Source of the DNA: Cephalotus follicularis
Taxonomy: Eukaryota; Streptophyta; Magnoliopsida; Oxalidales; Cephalotaceae
DNA: 64,000 bases
NCBI GenBank assembly: GCA_001972305.1
Contig: BDDD01002370.1
Coordinates: 62,001-126,000 of the forward strand
Direction: 5' to 3'
The translations under genes and the position numbers were made by a program. The notes beneath the pieces were generated by a model. That model was not told where the DNA came from. It saw only the letters and a program-made list of their open reading frames with translations, and searched no databases. Shown piece by piece: positions 57,436 to 64,000 of this stretch. The stretch's first letter is position 1. Each line of letters opens with the position of its first letter.

Positions 57436-57699
57436 CTAAGCTGTCCTTGGAATTTCTTCAGCTCTAACTCTGAGCTGATGACATCCTGATCTCAAGTCCA
57501 ACTTGGAAAACACTGAAGCACCTTTCAGTTGATCAAACAGTTTATCAATGTCCGGTAAGGGACACTTATTCTTGATAGTAACCTTGTTCAGTTCCCGATA
57601 ATCAATGCACATTCGGAGGGATCCATCCTTTTTCTTCACAAACAGAACAGGCGCTCCCCATGTGGAAACACTCAGTCTGCTGAAACCTTTATCGAGCAA
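57436..57699 (-). pseudogene. RT N-terminal fragment out of order in element B
   Basis: Open for 87 codons on the minus strand: [42 protein letters not shown]-like [17 protein letters not shown]. This is the fingers part of Gypsy RT. It lies 5' of the gag zinc knuckle (57216-57257) of the same element, the reverse of the normal order. RT copies RNA to DNA; the catalytic FIDD region is not in this piece. Confidence 0.88.
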
Positions 57700-57849
57700 C
57701 TCTTGCTATTGCAATTTCAATCCCTTCAATTCATGAGGGGCCATACGATAGGAGCTCTCGATATTGGTGCCGTCCCTGTAAGCAAATCAATCACACACTC
57801 TGAACCCCTCTCTGGAGGTGAGGATGTTAACTCATCCTGACACATCCGG

Positions 57850-58062
57850 TTATTCACATACAACTGGAACATCCTCCAATCTTGGTATCCATTTTCCACT
57901 GTCAGTCACGTGCACCAGGAATCCATTACAACCATATCTCATAAGCCAATTAGTATGAAGGGTCGATATCATCCAAACTTGTTGATGATCTAAGGTCCCA
58001 ATAAACTGAAATGGAGACCGTCTTGGCATACTGAAGGTCACAACCTTCCCGTAACAGTTCAC
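57850..58062 (-). pseudogene. Protease-RT linker fragment of element B
   Basis: Minus-strand frame: NCYGKVVTFSMPRRSPFQF, DHQQVWMISTLHTNWLMRYGCNGFLVHVTD, RLEDVPVVCE. This is the region between protease and RT in plant Gypsy Pol. It is followed, with a frame break, by the RT fragment at 57699. Confidence 0.82.
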
Positions 58063-58149
58063 GTGAGCATAATGTGTTGCTTAACAGTCCATCCCATATC
58101 CATCTGCTCCATAACAATCCGTTCCATATCCATTGTACCAATTCATAAC

Positions 58150-58386
58150 TATATCATTCGTTAACCGTGCTATTCTGTAGCTGTATAATCCGTAACCATA
58201 CGATCTATAACAACCCATGCGATGACTATCCATTCGGTACAAACCATTCGGTTACATCCCATTTGATAACGTCCCATTCAATCTAGAGGTTAACTAAATA
58301 TATATACTATCTCGTACCAGTATATATGAGTAGTTACCCAACGACCATTAACCCATACTATAAAAACATGAGACTAGGTCAATTTA
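58150..58386 (-). other. LTR-like block next to the gag start of element B
   Basis: CCATTCGGTACA-type words and TATATACTATCTCGTACCAG followed by TATATATGAGTAGTTA match the block 51985-52260 in A3. It sits between the gag start and the displaced pol fragments. Confidence 0.5.
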
Positions 58387-58422
58387 CCTGCCCTCGGTAG
58401 CTCTCTTCCTTTTACCTTCCAT
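58387..58422 (-). pseudogene. Gag start stub of element B
   Basis: Minus-strand ATG at 58420-58422 gives MEGKRKRATEGR and stops. The distance to the PBS (about 260 bp) fits a Gypsy gag start. The rest of the Gag N-terminus is missing. Confidence 0.45.
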
Positions 58423-58682
58423 ATCTACTTGTATAAGAGAAAAAAGAATCAGCTATCGATTTCCATAATCATAATCCAAGACAATTACAGAACCACAATT
58501 CATCAATATCAGTCAATTCCGTTAAGAACAATATTATCCATATCACTTAATCTCTAAGAACTCAACATAATACTTATTATTATTCTGCAACTCCATATAT
58601 CTCCAAATAGCACTTTGATTCAATTAATCACCTTCACTTTCAATCAGTAAGGATCCTATACTGGTATATCAAGTATGGTGCA

Positions 58683-58695
58683 GTCTCTGATACGA
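58683..58695 (-). other. Primer-binding site of element B (mutated)
   Basis: On the minus strand it reads TCGTATCAGAGAC, against TGGTATCAGAGC expected, four bases from the LTR. Confidence 0.75.
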
Positions 58696-59910
58696 AATCT
58701 GTCACGCCCTGAACCGTGAGAATAAACCCCCACGACTCGACACATGATCATTGTCCCTTCAATTTTTGCAATCTCATATAACTCATATCCGAAAAGTTCC
58801 ATTAATTTGAAACCTTATATCAAAAATCGGGCATGTAGTATCCGTTTATCGGACTATGCCCCATGTAAAGAAAAACATATTTCATATATTCGGCTCAGCC
58901 CTCAGCAAACCACGTTCCCGTAGGAGGAAATCCAAAAATATACATTCTAATACCTCAAATGATGATACATCAACACACATATATCTTAAGCACTGCCACA
59001 AGTCCGCAGGTCGATAGCTGAAATAAAACATGTCTCTTATATATCAAGTCTTATAAATCCGTACAGTTCAGTTTTATATACACAAGGCCCTGATAAGCAA
59101 CTTATACAATTTATAGAAGCATTCATAAACAAAACCTTATATAGGATTTGGTTATCATCCATAATCTACTACAGAAATCCGTCCATCTCAATCAAATTCA
59201 CTGCAATCCATCACTTGGGCCTGACCCATTCCATTACAATGAAATGGGTTAGCGACATATAGTCGGGTAGGTATACTATATGCTATGTATGCAACAGTAT
59301 ATCATTATGCAATGTATGCATCAGTATAACAGTATGTAATGTTTGCATCGGTATAATAGTATGCAATGTATGTGTCACACCCCGTTTTAAATATACGTTA
59401 TAGACAAGCATATATGGTGATATCAGAAATAAGCATAATAATATTCCAGCAACAATTCATAAATAAATTTGCGGAAGCATTCGATAAGCTGGAATATAAA
59501 CACAAGTCATCTGCACGTATCCCATACTACGTGCATGCATAATTCAACAATTATCCTTACATAAGGAATACAATAGTACACAGAGTGTGATCCATTCGAT
59601 ACAAATACAATACATCATAAATAAATAACCACCTTAACTTGACAATTAGAAGCTCTCCAAGCTTCAACAGCAATCTCCAAGTCTTCGCTTAATCTGAAAC
59701 TGTAGGGGGGTTAGCCTTTGTCCTCACTCGGTTAAGTAGGGAACATGTATGAAAACGAATATACAAATGTATCCATGCAAGGTAGTTAAATCTGAACAGT
59801 AAAATCATATACATGCCAAAATATATATACGAGCAATCATGCCAACTGGCTAAAATGAATCATTCAATCAAACACGTCGCAAGGGACCAATCAATTCTAT
59901 CTTTAGGGAT

Positions 59911-60201
59911 GCGTACACTCATACGTTTAGAATCCGGTTACATAACACCCCGTGATTAGCAACCTTACATCACACTCTATGATTGTAACTAATAACCTTG
60001 ACAATGTAGGTACGCGTACACTCATATGTTTAGCATCCGGTTACATAACACTCCGTGATTAGTAACCTCGTTACATCACACTCCATGATTGTAACTAACA
60101 ATATGGACAATGTAGGGACGCGTACACTCATGTGTTTAGCATCCGGTTACATAACACTCCGTGATTAGTAACCTCGTTACATCACACTCCATGATTGTAA
60201 C
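59911..60201 (-). repeat. About 105-bp tandem repeat, 3 copies
   Basis: Units start GCGTACACTCAT at 59911, 60014 and 60120 and contain ATCCGGTTACATAACAC. The third is partial. Confidence 0.88.
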
Positions 60202-60887
60202 CAAGTTAAATTTACATTCTATGATTATAACGGACAATCAGTTCAATAAATCATTTCAAGTAGTTTATAGAAGAAAAATACTTGATTTATACATTTTCAA
60301 AATGTATAACAACAACATTCAATCTAACGAAAATATGCAATTTCGTATAATGACTTCATCAAGGATACTTTTCCTCAAAGAAGCAAACAATCCAAATAAC
60401 ATTGAGTTTCAATGAAGGAACAAACTAACGTAAGAAGTCTCACCTTGGGAGAAATCTAATCAATAACGCTTAACAGCATAACACATCAGTAGCAGTATGA
60501 ACAACTAAACCGATTTCATAGTTATTCGGTCTCGAATTCCGGGTTCCACCACATAGGGTGTATAAGACATTCAATCTCCTGTGTTTTGATTACATTTAGC
60601 AGGGACTGATTTTGGAAATCATCCTCTATGGAAGATAGTGTAATTACAGGAATTTGGTCCAAATGGTACAATCGAACTACTCTAGGAATCAAACAGTACA
60701 CTTTGAAGTTCGATTCGGCATTAACAACAATAGTACACTATTGTCATTTATTCAAGAGGAATTGATCCTTAGAAGTATGAATCCAATAATCCCATACGAA
60801 TCTATAATTGTCAAGCTTAAACAGTAGGATCAAATTCTAGTACTGATCGTCCGTAAAACCGGACAATTTCTTCTAACAGCCCAGAAC

Positions 60888-61045
60888 AGTCGACTGCCTC
60901 CCTGTGGCAGTCGGCTGTTCATCCTAGCAGTCGACTGCTTTCCTTAGCAGTCGACTATTTAGGTTGAGTAGTCGGCTGTTCCTTATGAACAGTCGACTGC
61001 TTAGGTTGAGTAGTCGGCTGTTCCTTATGAACAGTCGACTGCCTT
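60888..61045 (-). repeat. CAGTCGACTG array in the 59373 LTR
   Basis: Eight copies of CAGTCGACTG or CAGTCGGCTG in about 160 bp; a sub-unit (TTAGGTTGAGTAGTCGGC) is itself duplicated. Inside the candidate intron. Confidence 0.88.
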
Positions 61046-61537
61046 TGTCCAGGGGTTTATCCCGCAGAACAGAGCATGCAGGTTCTCAATCCAAATCACT
61101 CAAACAATAACATGCAATCGGTATAACTATCAAAACATGACATGCATAATATATATTTTAAGATCATATCTGTCACACCCCGTTTCCATACAACATGGAC
61201 AACATAAAAGTGGTACGACAATCAACAAATAAATCCGGCTTATGCAAAATTACCATAAAATTTAAAACTTTCCAAATCCATTGACAACTTGCGGAAGCAT
61301 AAAAAATAAGCCGAATTAACACACATCACGCATCCCAAACTACGTGATGCTCGAACCAAACGTAACTGTTGATCGCCCAAAACGGAGCGTGAGATAAAGA
61401 TACAATACAAGATAACAAATATCCAATGTTACAAACCAAATAACATGATAAATGTTCAACAACCCAAAATAAGAGAAAATAACAAGTCTTCTCTTTAAAT
61501 CTCCGTGCATGCTCCATGTCAAGACCACTCCATCAAT

Positions 61538-62919
61538 CTGTTACAGTAGGGGTTAGCCTTTGTCCTCACTCGGCTAAGTGAATACACCCATAAATACAGT
61601 TCATGTAATAAGGCAATGAGTATCATGAATGAGTGCATAATGATGAGCCATGTCATGTAATTTTCATAGTAAAAATACCTCCGTATATACATATAAAAAT
61701 ATATGCATGCTAACAGTACAAGTATAACTCAACAGTTATATCAACACATGCAGTAAATGTGTTCCCAAAAAGGAACCAGACAGTCCAGTCGTCATGACCG
61801 TCGCCACCTCCTGGCCCCAACGCCACGCACTCTAACTCTGTCCCCGTTTGCGAACGGTTTTGGAGCAAGTCCTCCGTAAGTTGTTTAGCATGGCGACCAA
61901 ACCAACAGCAGGTTACTAGCACGGCGGCTAATAATCAACAGGCACAAGCAGTCAACAGTACAAGTCAAGCAATTACACATATTTAATTCATAAATTATAC
62001 ATTTTCTCAAATTACCTTTGATTTCATAATCAATCTTTAAATCAGTGCTTTATCATTGAAAATACTTCCCCAAACAGTTCGAAAATATATAAGTTCGTAA
62101 TTCAACAAATATACATTTTCGTACCCAAATAATCATAATAGTCATGCAAGCTTCTCAAAATGGTTTAACACTTTTAGGAAAGCAACCATAATGCAAGTCA
62201 CAATAATCAATGCAATCATATGCTCAGAATGCATCTAGGATCATTTTTAGAGTCGTTCCGGGTCTAACGGTTCTCATTCGTGTGAAATTCTACTGTCCAG
62301 GAGGAAAGGCGTCGATGTCTTTCCCAAAGGCGCCGATGTCTTTTAGCCTAAAGCGCCAGTTCTATTCACAAATGTTCCCAGGCTTTTCTGGACCGAAGAC
62401 GTCGATGTCTTTTACAAAGACGTCGATGTCTTTTTCATACCAGGGAGTACCAGTTGCGAGTCTTGATTCAAGAGGCTAAAATCCAACCCCCTAATCTCTC
62501 ATATAGACGAATCTTACTCCATAGACGTACAGGGTATGCTACTGGTTAACAGGTACACAACCATAACATCAATCCGAAACCAAACAGATAATTTCAAGTG
62601 CTAGAATAGCCGTCAGAAGTAAAACTCACAGTTCAATGATTTCCCAGAAAAGAAGTCGACGTCTTCTACAAAGACGTCGATGTCTTTGCAACCCAGAACG
62701 TGGTTTACACACTTTCAACAAACCAAGCCATTCCTAAACCAATCCTTTACACAAAAGAATCACGTATTCATGTGATCATGCATGCAAGCTTAACTCAGTG
62801 TATCACAGTAACATTTCAACAAGTCCAGAATCTCAATCCAATCAATAACATGCAATTCATCATGCTAAACATTAACTTAGAACTTAAAAAGCATGTATAA
62901 GTTCATCACTTTCCCCTAC
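61538..62919 (-). other. Candidate intron inside LTR H2
   Basis: Donor-like TCAAAG|GTAGGGGAAA; branch-like CTAAC (complement 61552-61556); acceptor-like CTACTGTAACAG|ATTG. 1382 nt. Confidence 0.5.
62293..62692 (-). repeat. Motif array 2 of LTR H2
   Basis: Pairs such as AAAGGCGTCGATGTCTTT, AAGACGTCGATGTCTTTT and AAGTCGACGTCTTC in two clusters (62293-62435 and 62650-62692), inside the candidate intron. Confidence 0.82.
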
Positions 62920-63124
62920 CTTTGATTTCAAGTTAGAAATCGAAAGTCCACCTCTTTTAGTACTCCAACAGGTCACTTGAGTCCACAGGTACACTTTGGC
63001 AACTTCCTGGTTCGTCCTGGCAGTTGGTGTGCAAGCTCCAACCTCCAACAATGGCACACACACACTTTTTCCCTTTCTCTCTCCTTCCATGACATTCTGC
63101 TGATGAAGAACGTGCTGTCCATTC

Positions 63125-63290
63125 GTGACAAAGACGTCGACGTCTTCCATTAGACGTCGATGTCTTTTCCAGATTGGTAAGAAGGTGTCGATGCCTTCTT
63201 CCCGTGTCGACGTGCATGCCCATGCATTCACGTGTGCCCTGGCTCACAAAGGAGTCGACGTCTTTCCAAAAGACGTCGATGTCTTTTGGC
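63125..63290 (-). repeat. Motif array 1 of LTR H2
   Basis: Five or six copies, including AAAGACGTCGACGTCTTC, TTAGACGTCGATGTCTTT and AAAAGACGTCGATGTCTTTT. These differ from the perfect 18-bp palindrome mainly by C-to-T changes within CpG. Confidence 0.85.
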
Positions 63291-63460
63291 CAAAACAGCG
63301 TTGTTTCAAGCTTTTCATACATACTCCATTTCTAAGTCCATAACTAGGGTTTGTAAGCATCTTTTGAGTCCAAAACTCAACATTCTCATTAAATCAAGAT
63401 TAAGAATTACACCATAAATAGAAATATTACATTCAGGAAAATGCCGGGCGTTACAATATC

Positions 63461-64000
63461 ATAGCCCCTACCTCAATTGCTATCCCAAGATCAATTGGAG
63501 TTGATCTTTCTCCTTAAGTTCCCAAAGCCTTTTCACCAAGAATCTTTCAATTCCCAGTAGAAATCAATCTATATTTTCATTTGCGACAGGAGATATATAC
63601 ATGAAATTAGTATGTATATATATATTAAACACATACTATAATCATTATCTGGTTGAATCAAGGATTACAAGAACTTCAAAGTCTCTAATCCCATTTAAAC
63701 ACTTTCCCATATTCCGAATAACTTACTCAATCCATCTACTGATTTGTATGTTCAACAGTAGGTATACTTAAGGGAATCAATAAGTTTATAACACTAATCA
63801 ACAACTACAATTCGAGTTAGAGTTACTTAAACTCTCAAAGCTCCATATTCACATTCTCTCTTCCTCTCATTACCATTTCTAAATCAATTCAAGAGATTGT
63901 TATCTCTAACCCTGTTAACAGAAAGTATTAACATCCTCCTGGCTACATTTTCATCACATGGCAGTGAGTTCGAATTGAGGACTTACCAAGAATCTAAGCT
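63461..64000. other. Rest of the 59373 LTR; no gene
   Basis: AT-rich sequence continuing the interrupted G-type LTR past its donor-like site. No open frame of note and no LTR end before the window stops. Confidence 0.55.

Larger units (their letters stand above)
61171..63455 (-). mobile_element. Solo LTR H2
   Basis: Plus strand TGTCACACCCCGTTT to TGCCGGGCGTTACA, 2285 bp. An exact TSD, ATATC, lies at 61166-61170 and 63456-63460. Same motif and layout as H1, in opposite orientation: array 1 63125-63290, donor-like site 62920/62919, array 2 62293-62692, acceptor-like site to 61538. Confidence 0.92.
59694..63471 (-). other. Candidate intron of the 59373 LTR (interrupted by H2)
   Basis: On the minus strand, donor-like TTGAG|GTAGGGGCTA at 63472/63471; branch-like CTAAC (complement at 59710-59714); acceptor-like CTACAGTTTCAG ending at 59694. 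Without H2 and one TSD it is about 1488 nt, close to H1 and G2. Confidence 0.48.
20618..64000 (-). mobile_element. Element B: old minus-strand Ty3/Gypsy element (runs off window)
   Basis: From left to right: 3' LTR (20618-47815), PPT (47816-47833), interior with pol and gag remnants (to 58699), PBS (58683-58695) and 5' LTR (58700 onward). Both LTRs begin, on the plus strand, with TGTCACGCCCTGAA. Without nested elements the 3' LTR is about 3.5 kb and the interior only about 3.5 kb, so much of gag-pol is lost. It hosts A2, B2 (with G1, O and G2 inside), A3, the 59373 LTR and H2. It is the oldest insertion in this half of the window. Confidence 0.85.
58700..64000 (-). mobile_element. 5' LTR of element B (partial, interrupted)
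   Basis: It starts (plus strand) TGTCACGCCCTGAACCGTGAG and follows the 3' LTR from 20618 through the 27-bp repeat until 59372, where a G-type LTR interrupts it. It does not reappear before the window ends. Confidence 0.82.
59373..64000 (-). mobile_element. G-type LTR, partial, interrupted by H2
   Basis: The plus-strand start TGTCACACCCCGTTT is the reverse complement of the common G/H LTR end. Candidate left TSD GTATG (59368-59372); the right end is beyond the window. It contains the acceptor-like block, a 105-bp repeat and a CAGTCGACTG array. Confidence 0.78.

Overview
This looks like nuclear DNA of a large-genome flowering plant (probably a dicot). Evidence: long terminal repeats (LTRs) of 2.3-3.5 kb, primer sites matching plant initiator-Met tRNA (TGGTATCAGAGC), and Ty3/Gypsy and Ty1/Copia protein remnants. 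I find no host gene, tRNA, rRNA, CRISPR array or bacterial signal. Nearly all 64 kb can be explained as LTR retrotransposons inserted into one another. Most insertions are proven by an exact 5-bp target-site duplication (TSD).

Layout. 1-20617: a decayed host repeat ('D') carrying a Copia Gag pseudogene (14919-15792) and an inverted pair of Copia LTRs around an RNase H remnant (about 17100-19935). D is split by solo LTR B1 (524-6620, itself split by solo LTR H1 at 1833-4652) and by solo LTR C (7371-12749, itself split by LTR A1 at 8385-11134). 20618 to beyond 64000: one old minus-strand Gypsy element ('B'), with its 3' LTR at 20618-47815, interior at 47816-58699 and 5' LTR from 58700. Its 3' LTR holds LTR A2 (22357-24956) and solo LTR B2 (26281-47335). 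B2 holds solo LTR G1 (26590-29534) and the gag-only element O (31146-46019). The second LTR of O holds the youngest element, Gypsy G2 (37249-45163). The interior of B holds the non-autonomous element A3 (48076-55490), inserted in the integrase C-terminal coding region. The 5' LTR of B holds a G-type LTR (59373 onward), which in turn holds solo LTR H2 (61171-63455).

Coding capacity. All coding sequence seen is retrotransposon-derived and broken. G2 keeps gag, protease, reverse transcriptase (RT) and part of integrase almost entirely in one frame, with nonsense mutations, an internal deletion and a late frameshift. O keeps only gag. B keeps scrambled pol fragments. A3 keeps only the start of gag.

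Most interesting signal. LTRs of several families share one layout: an array of short CG-containing, near-palindromic motifs; a TATA-like box; a short exon; a conserved 5' splice-site-like sequence; usually a second array of the same motif; then a branch-point plus 3' splice-site-like sequence. The clearest motifs are CAGYCGACTG (G), AAAGACRTCGACGTCTTT (H), GCGTCGACGC (A2) and CAGTCGACTG (A1). Other notable items are a perfect 2 x 189 bp palindrome (23984-24361) and a single N (38856) exactly where 609 bp of LTR are missing. All comparisons were made by eye; family letters are local labels only.
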